DNA from: Parasulfuritortus cantonensis
GTDB taxonomy: Bacteria; Pseudomonadota; Gammaproteobacteria; Burkholderiales; Thiobacillaceae
Reading direction: 5' to 3'
Assembly (NCBI RefSeq): GCF_004337445.1
Contig: NZ_SJZB01000045.1
Span: forward strand, 33,284-97,283
Length of the DNA stretch: 64,000 bases
Every line of letters starts with the position of its first letter. Position 1 is the first letter of the stretch. Made by a program: the position numbers and the translations under genes. The notes beneath the pieces were generated by a model. The model was given only the letters and a program-made list of their open reading frames with translations. It was not told the origin of the DNA and did not search any database. Shown here piece by piece: positions 41,117-50,394 of this stretch.

Positions 41117-42442
41117 ATGAGCATCTGGGATTACCGCGCCAATTTCTCGTACGACGATCCGCTCGATCCGGATGACCCGCGCCGGGTTCATCTGAACGAT
41201 GCGCGCGGCGATTACAGTCGCAAGCGTCTACTGCGCGAGTTGGGCATCGATGTCGCGGCCAACCGCCTGCGCGACATCCCATCGGGAAAATGCATACTGT
41301 TCGGCGGCCATCGCGGCTGCGGCAAGAGCACCGAACTGCGTGCCGTCGCCGCGAAGCTCGCCGGCCCCGAACGCTACTTCGTCGTCCAGATCGATGCCCT
41401 CAAGGCACTCGACATCAACAACCTGAGCTATGCCGACGTGGCGCTCTCCCTGGCGGAATCCCTCGCCAATGAAGCCGCCTCGGCCGGCATCGATGTCCCC
41501 GATGTCTTCCTGGACCCGTTGCGCAACTGGTTCCGCGAAGTCAACAAGGACACGGTCATCGAGACGGGCGCGAGCGCCGAACTCAAGGCTGGTGCCAAGG
41601 CCGAAAGCGGCCTGCCCTTCATCGGCAAGCTGTTCGCCAGCCTGACCACCGCGATCCGCAGCAACACCACCCACAAGACCGCGATCCGCGAGCGCGTACG
41701 CGACTCGTTCACCTCCCTGGCGGGTGCCTTCAACAAGCTGCTCGCCTATCTGCAGGAAGAGATAAGCAGACAAGACAAAGGCGTTTGCGTGATCTTCGTC
41801 GTCGACGGCACCGACCGCCTGCGCGGCAGCGAGGCCGACGCATTCTTCATCCGCGACATCCACCAGCTCAGGCAATTGCGCGCCAACTGCATCTACTGCG
41901 CCCCCATCAGCGTCCTCAACGAACAAGGCCAGATCGCCCAGAACTTCGACGCCATCATCCGCCTGCCCATGGTCAAGCTGGCCGACAAGGGCAAGGCGGA
42001 CGACGCGGCGGACCGAATTCCGGTGGCGTGGGAGCGCATGCGCGAGTTCATCGACAAGCGACTGCCCCTGGACAACTTCGACGCCCCGGAGACCCGGGAC
42101 CGCCTCATCGCCCATTCCGGCGGCCACCCGCGCGACCTGCTGCGTCTGGTGAATCTTTGCTTCCAGGACATCGACGAAGGGCCGATCACGCAGGCAGTCG
42201 CCGAGACCGCTGCGCGCCGGCTCGGCAATGAATACCGACGCCTGGTCCAGCCGGCCGACTTCCCCCTGCTGGTGGAGATAGATCGCGCCGCCCCCTCCTA
42301 CGCCCCGGCCACCGACCAGACCCGGCGCCTGCTCTACGACCTGGTTCTGCTGGAGTACAACAGCTACTGGTGGCAGTCCCACCCGGCGGTGCGCGCCCTC
42401 GACGCCTACCAACTGGCCCGAGCCGCGGCTGAATACGGCTAA
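41117..42442 (+). CDS. P-loop ATPase (AAA/STAND-like) of a two-gene accessory system
   Basis: Protein of 441 aa. Walker A is FGGHRGCGKST near residue 62, Walker B is VCVIFVVDGTDRL near residue 230, and a sensor-like strand reads IYCAPISVLN. SGGHPRDLLRLVNLC near residue 335 is the G-x-P helix-cap motif seen in STAND/AAA_16 ATPases. The last about 80 residues look like a winged-helix region. No nuclease, TIR or other effector domain is seen in it. The TPR-repeat gene follows 30 bp later on the same strand. Function unrecognised; the pairing suggests an ATP-driven signalling or defence module. Confidence 0.8.
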   Translation: MSIWDYRANFSYDDPLDPDDPRRVHLNDARGDYSRKRLLRELGIDVAANRLRDIPSGKCILFGGHRGCGKSTELRAVAAKLAGPERYFVVQIDALKALDINNLSYADVALSLAESLANEAASAGIDVPDVFLDPLRNWFREVNKDTVIETGASAELKAGAKAESGLPFIGKLFASLTTAIRSNTTHKTAIRERVRDSFTSLAGAFNKLLAYLQEEISRQDKGVCVIFVVDGTDRLRGSEADAFFIRDIHQLRQLRANCIYCAPISVLNEQGQIAQNFDAIIRLPMVKLADKGKADDAADRIPVAWERMREFIDKRLPLDNFDAPETRDRLIAHSGGHPRDLLRLVNLCFQDIDEGPITQAVAETAARRLGNEYRRLVQPADFPLLVEIDRAAPSYAPATDQTRRLLYDLVLLEYNSYWWQSHPAVRALDAYQLARAAAEYG

Positions 42443-42472
42443 CCCGTCGGCACTTCCAGCGCCCCCGCACCA

Positions 42473-44710
42473 ATGAACCCTTCCGAGACCAGCGCAGAAT
42501 TCGACGGCCGCCACAGCGGCGATTACCTGCGCCTGGCTCGGCTGCTCGAACGTGGCGGCGGATTCCAGCTCGTCATCGCCACCTACACATCCTTTGCCTA
42601 CCGCCAGCAGTTGATCGAGCGTCTGGATGGCCCCCACGTGGGCTCGGCAATATACGAAATCCCGCCTGAAACCGCGCCGGCTGCGCTGATCGATCGGCTG
42701 AGCCAACTCGGCCAGGACCACCACCCGATCCACCTGCTCGGGCTTGAACCCTGGCTGCGCCTGGCCGGCCCTGACGCGCTGGCGGCGCTCAACTACCGCC
42801 GCGAACACCTGGCTGAAATCTTGCCGACCACCCTGGTGCTCTGGGTCGAGCCCACCACCGTGGCCACCCTCGCCGCCCAGGCCCCGGACCTGTGGGCATG
42901 GCGCACCGCGGTGCTCGACTTCAGCGATCTGCCCACAGCGCGGGAAGCGATCCATCACGAGCAGGTCTTTCTCGGCAACGCCGAACTAGCCGCCGTGGAA
43001 GAACGGCTGGCTGACATCCGCGCCCACCTCGCCCAGCGCCGGGAGACATCGGCGGCCGACGCGGAACTAATGATCGAGGCCAGCGACCTGGCGAGGCGGG
43101 TCGGCCGCCTGGATGCGGCCCTGGCCGACGCCGAGACCGCCCGCGACGCCTTCATCCGGCTGGACCACCCGCTCGGCCGCGCCTCGGCCCAGGGCCGGAT
43201 CGCCGACATCCTCCAGGACCGCGGCCAGCTCGACGAGGCCCTGCGCATCCGCACCGAAGAGCAACTGCCGGTCTTTGAGCGCCTGGGCGACGTGCGCTCG
43301 AAGGCCGTCACCCAGGGCCAGATCGCCGACATCCTCCAGGACCGCGGCCAGCTCGACGAGGCCCTGCGCATCCGCACCGAAGAGCAACTGCCGGTCTTTG
43401 AGCGCCTGGGCGACGTGCGCTCGAAGGCCGTCACCCAGGGCAAGATCGCCGACATCCTCCAGGCCCGCGGCCAGCTCGACGAGGCCCTGCGCATCCGCAC
43501 CGAAGAGGAACTGCCGGTCTATGAGCGCCTGGGCGACGTGCGCTCGAAGGCCGTCACCCAGGGCAAGATCGCCGACATCCTCCAGGACCGCGGCCAGCTC
43601 GACGAGGCCCTGCGCATCCGCACCGAAGAGCAACTGCCGGTCTTTGAGCGCCTGGGCGACGTGCGCTCGAAGGCCGTCACCCAGGGCCAGATCGCCGACA
43701 TCCTCCAGGACCGCGGCCAGCTCGACGAGGCCCTGCGCATCCGCACCGAAGAGCAACTGCCGGTCTTTGAGCGCCTGGGCGACGTGCGCTCGAAGGCCGT
43801 CACCCAGGGCCAGATCGCCGACATCCTCCAGGACCGCGGCCAGCTCGACGAGGCCCTGCGCATCCGCACCGAAGAGGAACTGCCGGTCTATGAGCGCCTG
43901 GGCGACGTGCGCTCGAAGGCCGTCACCCAGGGCCAGATCGCCGACATCCTCCAGGCCCGCGGCCAGCTCGACGAGGCCCTGCGCATCCGCACCGAAGAGG
44001 AACTGCCGGTCTATGAGCGCCTGGGCGACGTGCGCGAGAAGGCCGTCACCCAGGGCAAGATCGCCGACATCCTCCAGGCCCGCGGCCAGCTCGACGAGGC
44101 CCTGCGCATCCGCACCGAAGAGGAACTGCCGGTCTATGAGCGCCTGGGCGACGTGCGCGAGAAGGCCGTCACCCAGGGCAAGATCGCCGACATCCTCCAG
44201 GCCCGCGGCCAGCTCGACGAGGCCCTGCGCATCCGCACCGAAGAGCAACTGCCGGTCTTTGAGCGCCTGGGCGACGTGCGCGAGAAGGCCGTCACCCAGG
44301 GCAAGATCGCCGACATCCTCCAGGCCCGCGGCCAGCTCGACGAGGCCCTGGCCTTGCAGCAGGAACGTCTCCCCGTGGCCGAGCACATGGGCGACATCGT
44401 CAGCCTTGCCCACATACTGTGGTCGCGCGCCCGGCTCCGGCTGCAACGAGGTGACCATGGACACGGCGGCGCCCTGGTGGATATCCGCGACGACCTGTCC
44501 CGCGCCTACGCCATCCTCCTCAAGGCGGGGCGGCCCGACGGCATCGGCGCGGTGGGTGAACTGCTCGCCCAGGTAATGATCGTGGCCGGCGCTGCAGACC
44601 AGGCGATACCGGTGCTGGATGCGGTAGAGCAGGCCTGGCAGACCCTCGGTAACGGTGCCGGACTGGGTCGGGTGGCCAGTCTCCGGGAACGGATCGGCAA
44701 GCCCGGCTGA
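42473..44710 (+). CDS. TPR protein with STAND-like N-terminal region and near-identical repeats
   Basis: Protein of 745 aa. Residues about 1-190 form an alpha/beta domain without Walker A (FQLVIATYTSFAYRQQLIERL near 30, LLGLEPWLRL near 90, APDLWAWRTAVLDF near 140). This reminds one of inactive STAND-type NTPase domains in TPR-bearing conflict proteins. Then come ten TPR units of 41 residues with the pattern IADILQxRGQLDEALRIRTEE, nine complete and one partial. The end is a short helical cap (about residues 627-745). The unit length fits kinesin-light-chain/MalT-type TPRs. With the ATPase 30 bp upstream it probably forms an operon. Ligand and output are unknown. Confidence 0.82.
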   Translation: MNPSETSAEFDGRHSGDYLRLARLLERGGGFQLVIATYTSFAYRQQLIERLDGPHVGSAIYEIPPETAPAALIDRLSQLGQDHHPIHLLGLEPWLRLAGPDALAALNYRREHLAEILPTTLVLWVEPTTVATLAAQAPDLWAWRTAVLDFSDLPTAREAIHHEQVFLGNAELAAVEERLADIRAHLAQRRETSAADAELMIEASDLARRVGRLDAALADAETARDAFIRLDHPLGRASAQGRIADILQDRGQLDEALRIRTEEQLPVFERLGDVRSKAVTQGQIADILQDRGQLDEALRIRTEEQLPVFERLGDVRSKAVTQGKIADILQARGQLDEALRIRTEEELPVYERLGDVRSKAVTQGKIADILQDRGQLDEALRIRTEEQLPVFERLGDVRSKAVTQGQIADILQDRGQLDEALRIRTEEQLPVFERLGDVRSKAVTQGQIADILQDRGQLDEALRIRTEEELPVYERLGDVRSKAVTQGQIADILQARGQLDEALRIRTEEELPVYERLGDVREKAVTQGKIADILQARGQLDEALRIRTEEELPVYERLGDVREKAVTQGKIADILQARGQLDEALRIRTEEQLPVFERLGDVREKAVTQGKIADILQARGQLDEALALQQERLPVAEHMGDIVSLAHILWSRARLRLQRGDHGHGGALVDIRDDLSRAYAILLKAGRPDGIGAVGELLAQVMIVAGAADQAIPVLDAVEQAWQTLGNGAGLGRVASLRERIGKPG
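43199..44351 (+). repeat. Tandem 123-bp coding repeats (nine full units plus partial tenth)
   Basis: Units begin at 43199, 43322, 43445, 43568, 43691, 43814, 43937, 44060, 44183 and 44306, exactly 123 bp apart. They encode 41-residue TPRs. The units are identical except at five codons: GAC/GCC (Asp/Ala, position 7), CAA/GAA (Gln/Glu, 22), TTT/TAT (Phe/Tyr, 26), TCG/GAG (Ser/Glu, 34) and CAG/AAG (Gln/Lys, 41). No silent difference was found between full units. The copy number could be wrong if the assembly used short reads. Confidence 0.93.
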
Positions 44711-44792
44711 CGCCGACGACCGGCGACGCCCCGTTGCCGGGGTAGCGACTACGCCCTAGAATCGGTTGCACCAAGCGCAACCGGGAATTCCC

Positions 44793-45065
44793 ATGAGCAT
44801 CACCACCGTCGGCGTCAAGCTGGACGACGAGACCCGCCAGCGGCTCAAGACCGTGGCGGACGGGCTCGACCGCACCCCGCACTGGATCATCAAGACCGCC
44901 CTGGCCGAGTGGCTGGACCGCGAGGAGGCCGCGCTCAAGGAACGCCACGAAGACGAGGTCCGCTGGGCGCGCTACCAAGAGAGCGGCCAGGCCATCCCAC
45001 AGGCACGTGTCATGCAATGGCTGGACGCGCTGGCGACGGGACGTAACGAAGCGTGCCCGAAGTAA
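44793..45065 (+). CDS. Ribbon-helix-helix antitoxin (ParD/RelB-like)
   Basis: Protein of 90 aa with an N-terminal ribbon-helix-helix DNA-binding pattern (TTVGVKLDDETRQRLKTVADGLDRT) and a charged C-terminal tail expected to wrap the toxin. The ATG at 44793 gives the conserved N-terminus. It overlaps the toxin start by 13 bp, the usual antitoxin-first layout, and probably represses its own operon. Confidence 0.87.
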   Translation: MSITTVGVKLDDETRQRLKTVADGLDRTPHWIIKTALAEWLDREEAALKERHEDEVRWARYQESGQAIPQARVMQWLDALATGRNEACPK

Positions 45066-45346
45066 TCTGGCTACCCGAGGCCCTAGCCGACATCGAAAGA
45101 CTGTACGCCTTCCTCGCCGACAAGAACCCCCAGGCCGCGCGCAATGCGGTGCTGTGCATCCAGGCCGCCGCACGGCAACTGGAAACCTTTCCGGAAATCG
45201 GCCGCCCCATGCGCGACGACAACCGGCGGCGCGAGGTCTTCGCCGCCTTTGGCGCCGGGGCCTATGTCCTGCGCTACCGATTGAACACTTCCGGCCAACC
45301 CGTGGTGATCCGCGTCTGGCATACCCGCGAATGGCGGGGAGATTGA
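45053..45346 (+). CDS. ParE/RelE-superfamily toxin
   Basis: Toxin of 97 aa with the ParE/RelE fold pattern: VIWLPEALADIERLYAFLADKNPQAA at the N-terminus, FPEIGRPM in the middle and VIRVWHTREWR at the C-terminus. It starts with GTG inside the antitoxin gene. ParE members inhibit gyrase and RelE members cut mRNA; the sequence is closer to ParE but this cannot be settled by eye. Confidence 0.87.
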   Translation: MPEVIWLPEALADIERLYAFLADKNPQAARNAVLCIQAAARQLETFPEIGRPMRDDNRRREVFAAFGAGAYVLRYRLNTSGQPVVIRVWHTREWRGD

Positions 45347-45353
45347 GTACGCC

Positions 45354-46409
45354 ATGAGCCTGCCATCCCTGTTCGCATCGAAAACCGAATTGCAGGAAGC
45401 CTTCGTCGCCGGCCTGGAACGCCAGCTCGCCGAACCCGGTCTGGGCACCTACATCCTGGTCCTGGCCAACGCCAGCTTCGACCCGGCCATCTGGCCGCTG
45501 CTCCGGGACGGCCTGGCACGCCGTTTCGCCGAACTGGCCGAGGAAGTGAGCGCCGGCTTGCGCGCCGGCCGCAAGCTGCATTATCCGGACGACGACCTCA
45601 CGGTATTCCTGAAGCTGATGGCCATCGGCTTCGACGCCGTCTCGGGTACCGAGTGGCGCCGCGCCGGGCCGTGGGAGATCCAGTACAACCCGTTGCGCGC
45701 CCTGCGCCCGGCCCGCGCCAGCGGCCAGCCGGTCGCCGGCTGCACGCCGCCCGCCTTCAACCCGAACGGTTTCCAGTTCAACAAGCCGTTCCTCAAGCCG
45801 GAGATACTCTGGCAGGGCGAGTTGCGCCGGCATCCGATCCGCCTGCTCTACAACAAGTTCCCCTTTGCCGACCTGCACGGCCTCCTGGTACCGGAGCCGG
45901 ACCGGCAACTGCCGCAGCGCCTGAGCCAGGACTGGCACCTCTACATGTGGCATCTGGCGACCGAGCTGGGCGCCGGCCTGCCCGGCTTCGGCATCGCCTA
46001 CAACAGCTACGGCGGCCAGGCCTCGGTGAACCACCTGCACTTCCAGACCTTCGTGCGCGGGACGCCGCTGCCGGTCGCGGAACCGGGTTGGCGCCACAAC
46101 GGCGGCACGCTGGACTACCCGCTGCCTTGCCGGACCTTCGATTCCGCCCTCGAGGCGTGGTTCCACATCGAGGGCCTGCACGGCCGCGACCAGCCCTACA
46201 ACCTGGTCTATGCCGGCGACCGCGTCCACTGCCTGGCGCGCCGCCCCCAGGGCAGCCTCACCGCCGCGCCCTGGAGCGCCGGCCACGCCTGGTACGAGAT
46301 GGCCGGCGGGGTGACCACGTTCAACCGGGACGACTACGCCAGCCTGGACGACGCAACGGTCGCCGACGAACTTTCCCGCCTGGCACCGGTCGAGCTTCAA
46401 ACCTCGTAA
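45354..46409 (+). CDS. HIT-superfamily nucleotidyltransferase/phosphorylase-like protein
   Basis: Protein of 351 aa with the histidine-triad-like motif HLHFQ (in VNHLHFQTF, near residue 225). The exact H-x-H-x-Q form is that of GDP-hexose phosphorylases and GalT/Ap4A-phosphorylase relatives. ASVNHLHFQ is preceded by FGIAYNSYGGQ, a typical substrate loop. Substrate not identifiable. It begins 7 bp after the toxin gene, so read-through is possible, but the gene itself looks like housekeeping. Confidence 0.75.
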   Translation: MSLPSLFASKTELQEAFVAGLERQLAEPGLGTYILVLANASFDPAIWPLLRDGLARRFAELAEEVSAGLRAGRKLHYPDDDLTVFLKLMAIGFDAVSGTEWRRAGPWEIQYNPLRALRPARASGQPVAGCTPPAFNPNGFQFNKPFLKPEILWQGELRRHPIRLLYNKFPFADLHGLLVPEPDRQLPQRLSQDWHLYMWHLATELGAGLPGFGIAYNSYGGQASVNHLHFQTFVRGTPLPVAEPGWRHNGGTLDYPLPCRTFDSALEAWFHIEGLHGRDQPYNLVYAGDRVHCLARRPQGSLTAAPWSAGHAWYEMAGGVTTFNRDDYASLDDATVADELSRLAPVELQTS

Positions 46410-46484
46410 ACGCTCTTCCTTTCGGCCTGGCAGCGTGGCATTGTTGGCCTTGAATATCGACAAGACGGCCCGGCACGGCATCTC

Positions 46485-49400
46485 ATGAAGTCCTTCCTCC
46501 ATCACCTGTATCACTACGCCGCTTATGTCGTCGGCGGCGCCGTGATCGCGGTGTCGGTGATCGCCCTGCTCCTGCGCTTCCTGATCATGCCGGACATCGT
46601 CAGCTACAAGGCCGACATCGAGGCGGCCGCCAGCCGGGCCGTGCGCGCGCAGATCCGCATCGCCGACATCCAGGCCGACTGGTGGCACCTGAATCCGCGC
46701 GTCAGCCTGCGCGGCCTCACCCTGGCGCCGCCCGGCCAGCCGGTCACCCTGAGCCTGGCGCGCGTGGACGCGACCCTGTCCTGGCTCAGCCTGGCCCTCC
46801 TGGAACCGCACCTGAGCCGGCTCGACATCCAGCAGGCCAGCCTCGAGATCCGCCGCGACGCGACCGGCAAGCTGTTCGTCGCCGGCCTGCCGGTCGACAG
46901 CCAGGGCACGCCCAACCCCTTCCCCGACTGGCTGCTGCGCCAGAAGGAAGTGACCCTCTCGGACGGCCGCCTGATCTGGCTCGACGAGATGCGCGGCGCC
47001 CCGCCGCTGGCCCTGGAGCACGTCAACCTGCTGGTCGAGAACCTGTTCGGCCGGCACCGCTTCGGCCTGGTCGCCGAGCCACCGGCCGAGGCCGGCCGCC
47101 ACCTCGACCTGCGCGGCGAACTGCGCGGCGGCTCGGTACACGACATCGCCTCCTGGTCCGGCCGCCTGTACGCCACGTTGCAGGGTGCCTCGGCGACCGG
47201 TCTGACCAAGTGGTCGCCGTGGTCGCAGTCGGCCGTGCGCCGCAGTACCGGCGACCTGCGCTTCTGGATGGACGTCGGCGGTGGCCAGATCAAGGGGGTG
47301 GTCGGCGACGTCGCCATGCGCGGGGTGGCCGTCTCGCTCGCCGACGAGTTGCCGGACATGGTGTTCGACCAGGTCAGCGGCCGGATGGGCTGGCAACGCA
47401 AAGGCGCCGAACAGACCTATTTCGTCGAGAAGCTGGTCTTCGTCACCCCGGACGGCCATAGCGCCGAGCCCCCCAGCGTGCGGGTGACCGTGAAGCCGAC
47501 GGCGGCCGGCAAGGTGGAAACCGCCAAGATCGAGGCCGACAGCCTGCGCCTCGAGGCACTCACCGCGCTGTCCGGCTCCCTGCCGCTGCCCAAGCCGGCG
47601 CACGACTGGATCGCCGACTTCAACCCGCGCGGCTTCGTCGAGCACATGGCGTTCGACTGGCTGGGCAAGCAGGATTTCCACGTCCAGGCCCGCTTCCGCG
47701 AGGGCGGCCTGAACGCCGGCGCCACCCTGCCCGGCTTCTCCGGCCTGTCCGGCGAGATCGACGCCGACCCGCGCCAGGGCCGGGTCCAGCTCAACAGCCA
47801 GGCGTTCCATTTCGTCCTCGACCGGGTCTTCCGGCAGCCGCTCGACTTCAACCGCTTCGACGCCGAACTATCCTGGAACGGGGTGGCCGAAGGCGGCTAC
47901 CACTTCAAGCTGGTCAGTGCCGACCTCGGCAACGCCGACCTCGACGGCCACGCCGAAGGCGAACTCACCTGGCGCCCCGGCCAGGCCCCGGTCATCGACA
48001 TGACCGCCCACCTCAGCCGGGGCAACGGCAACGCCGTCTGGCGCTACCTGCCGCGGACGGTCAGCGACGACGCCTACACCTGGGTGAAGGACAGCATCAG
48101 CGCCGGCGTCTCGCCGGATACCCGGCTGGTGCTGCGCGGTCCCCTCGACCGCTTCCCGTTCGACCAGGGCGGCGGCCAGTTCCAGGTCGACGTGCAGATG
48201 CGCAACGCCGTCCTCGACTATGCGCCGGGCTGGCCGCACATCACCGGCATCAACGGCCTGCTCACCTTCAAGGACAAGGGCATGCACATCGTCGTCGAGA
48301 ACGGCGACATCCTCGGCGCGCGCCTCGGCAAGGTGCGCGCCGACATCCCCGACCTGCACCACGCCCATGAGGAATTCCTGGTCGTCGACGGCCTCGCCAG
48401 CGGCGCCACGCCGGCGTTCCTCGACTTCGTCCGGCAAAGCCCGGTCAACGAACACAGCGGCCATTTCGTCGACACCCTGAACGCGACCGGGCGTACCGAC
48501 CTGCACCTGCACCTCGACATGCCGCTGCGCCACGTCGCCGACACCCGGGTCGCCGGACGCATCACCCTGACCGACAACCAGGTCCAGCTGGGCGGCAAGC
48601 TGCCCTCCTTGAGCCGGGTCAACGGCAACCTGGGCTTCACCGGCGAGTGGATACGCGGCAACGCCATCAGCGCCCAGATGTTCGGCCAGCCGGTCAGCGT
48701 CAGCCTGGCCAGCGAAACCGGCGGCAAGGTGCGGGCCACCGCCAAGGGCAGCCTGAGCGCCGCGACCCTGGCGCAATGGTTGCCGGCCACGCTGGCGAAG
48801 CGCATCAGCGGCACCACCCAGGCACAGGCCGAGGTGACCTTGCGCCAGCACGAGATGACGATCGACCTGAAATCCGATCTGGCCGGGCTCGCCATCGACC
48901 TGCCGGCGCCGATCGGCAAGCGCGCCGACCTGGCCGTGCCGACCAGCATCAGCGGGCACGACAGCGAACGCCAGCCCACCGTACTCAACTTCCGCTATGG
49001 GGCCCTGCTGTCCGGCGCCATGGCGCTGCCCGAGCAGGGCGCCGCCCGTCTCGGCGTCACCTTCGGCGGCGACCAGGCAAGCCTGCCCAAGGAACCGGGG
49101 CTGTTCGTCCAGGGCAGCCTGCGTCAACTCGACCTCGACGCCTGGCGTGCGCTCGACCTCAAGGGCGACTCGGGCGACGCCGACAGCCTGCCGGTCCGGG
49201 ACATCAGCCTGAGCTTCAACGAACTCAAGGCGTTCGGGCGCCGCGTGCGCGAGATTCACGTGCGCGCCCACCCGGAGAAGGCCACCTGGCACGTCAAGCT
49301 GGCCGGCCAGAACATGATGGGCGAGGTGGAATACGGCCCCCGCCCCGACCAGCCGGGCAGCCGCTTCGCCGGCCGCTTCAGCAAGCTGGCCATCCCCGAA

Positions 49401-50300
49401 GAGGAGAGCGTGCCGGGCACGACCGCGCAGGACCCGTCCGAGCTGCCGGCCGAAGTCGACCTGAACGCCCAGTCGTTCAGCATCCGGGGCCATGACCTGG
49501 GCAGCCTGAACCTGTCCTTCCGGGTCGAGAAGAACGGCCTGCGCATCGACGCCCTGAAGCTGAACAACCCGGACGGCCGGCTCGAAAGCGGCGGCTGGCT
49601 GTCGGCCTCGCCCCTGCGTACCACCGAGCTCGATCTCAAGGTCAACTCCGGTAACCTGGGCAAGCTCATGAAACGCCTGGGCTACACCGAGGCGGTCAAG
49701 GGCGGCGAACTGGCGGTGGCCGGCAAGCTGACCTGGCTCGGCCGCCCGGAGGACTTCGCCATCGGCTTGCTCGGCGGCCACCTCGACGTCAACGTCAAGA
49801 ACGGTCGCTTCACCCAGCTCGACCCGGGCGCCGGCAAGCTGCTCGGCATCCTCAGCCTGCAGGCGCTGCCGCGCCGCATCGTCCTCGACTTCCGCGACGT
49901 CTTCTCGGAGGGCTTCGCTTTCGACGAGATCAAGGGCGACGTCTACCTCGAACGCGGGGTCGGCTATCTGCCCGGCCTGAGCATCAACGGCCCGGCCGCC
50001 AAGATCCAGATGAACGGCAAGATCGACCTGGTCCGGGAAGGCCAGGAACTGCGCCTGACCATCCAGCCGCGCCTGGACGAGGGCGTCGCGGTCGGCGCCG
50101 GCCTGCTGGGCGGCCCCGCGGTGGCCGTGGGCGCCTACGTGGCGGCCAAGATACTCAAGGACCCGTTCGCCAAGGCGGCGAGTTTCGAATACATGGTCAC
50201 GGGCAGCTGGGACGACCCCAAGGTCAAGAAGCTGCCGCGCAACGGTCCGGCGGCGCCCGCCGCGGCGCTGCCGGGCCCGACCCCCGGCAGCGCGCCCTGA
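46485..50300 (+). CDS. yhdP: YhdP-family AsmA-like envelope protein
   Basis: Large inner-membrane-anchored periplasmic protein of 1271 aa, related to AsmA/TamB. The family is thought to carry phospholipids between inner and outer membranes. One N-terminal transmembrane helix (about residues 12-37) is followed by a long beta-rich region. Recognisable segments are the N-terminal DIQADWWHLNPRVSLRGLTL and the C-terminal SLQALPRRIVLDFRDVFSEGFAFDEIKGD, diagnostic of YhdP (TIGR02099). It heads the common cluster yhdP-nitrilase-tldD. Confidence 0.93.
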   Translation: MKSFLHHLYHYAAYVVGGAVIAVSVIALLLRFLIMPDIVSYKADIEAAASRAVRAQIRIADIQADWWHLNPRVSLRGLTLAPPGQPVTLSLARVDATLSWLSLALLEPHLSRLDIQQASLEIRRDATGKLFVAGLPVDSQGTPNPFPDWLLRQKEVTLSDGRLIWLDEMRGAPPLALEHVNLLVENLFGRHRFGLVAEPPAEAGRHLDLRGELRGGSVHDIASWSGRLYATLQGASATGLTKWSPWSQSAVRRSTGDLRFWMDVGGGQIKGVVGDVAMRGVAVSLADELPDMVFDQVSGRMGWQRKGAEQTYFVEKLVFVTPDGHSAEPPSVRVTVKPTAAGKVETAKIEADSLRLEALTALSGSLPLPKPAHDWIADFNPRGFVEHMAFDWLGKQDFHVQARFREGGLNAGATLPGFSGLSGEIDADPRQGRVQLNSQAFHFVLDRVFRQPLDFNRFDAELSWNGVAEGGYHFKLVSADLGNADLDGHAEGELTWRPGQAPVIDMTAHLSRGNGNAVWRYLPRTVSDDAYTWVKDSISAGVSPDTRLVLRGPLDRFPFDQGGGQFQVDVQMRNAVLDYAPGWPHITGINGLLTFKDKGMHIVVENGDILGARLGKVRADIPDLHHAHEEFLVVDGLASGATPAFLDFVRQSPVNEHSGHFVDTLNATGRTDLHLHLDMPLRHVADTRVAGRITLTDNQVQLGGKLPSLSRVNGNLGFTGEWIRGNAISAQMFGQPVSVSLASETGGKVRATAKGSLSAATLAQWLPATLAKRISGTTQAQAEVTLRQHEMTIDLKSDLAGLAIDLPAPIGKRADLAVPTSISGHDSERQPTVLNFRYGALLSGAMALPEQGAARLGVTFGGDQASLPKEPGLFVQGSLRQLDLDAWRALDLKGDSGDADSLPVRDISLSFNELKAFGRRVREIHVRAHPEKATWHVKLAGQNMMGEVEYGPRPDQPGSRFAGRFSKLAIPEEESVPGTTAQDPSELPAEVDLNAQSFSIRGHDLGSLNLSFRVEKNGLRIDALKLNNPDGRLESGGWLSASPLRTTELDLKVNSGNLGKLMKRLGYTEAVKGGELAVAGKLTWLGRPEDFAIGLLGGHLDVNVKNGRFTQLDPGAGKLLGILSLQALPRRIVLDFRDVFSEGFAFDEIKGDVYLERGVGYLPGLSINGPAAKIQMNGKIDLVREGQELRLTIQPRLDEGVAVGAGLLGGPAVAVGAYVAAKILKDPFAKAASFEYMVTGSWDDPKVKKLPRNGPAAPAAALPGPTPGSAP

Positions 50301-50394
50301 CGCGGCCTTTCCCACGGCCCGGGACGCGCCGGGCTGCCGCAGCGGCGTGCCGTTGTGTTAAGTTTCGGGGACGTACTCAGCATTGGATGACATC

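Noticed and set aside
43199..44351. Tandem repeats considered as a CRISPR array or non-coding satellite
   Set aside because: Units are 123 bp with no spacers, are in frame and encode TPR helices.
43113..44576. Repetitive Ala/Ser/Arg-rich frame across the 123-bp repeats, and one on the opposite strand
   Set aside because: Because 123 is divisible by 3 and the units are identical, all frames stay open. Only the TPR frame gives a recognised fold and continuous N- and C-terminal domains.
44711..44792. CCCCG-TTGC-CGGGG hairpin after the TPR gene
   Set aside because: Five base pairs without a T-tract in GC-rich DNA; too weak to call a terminator.
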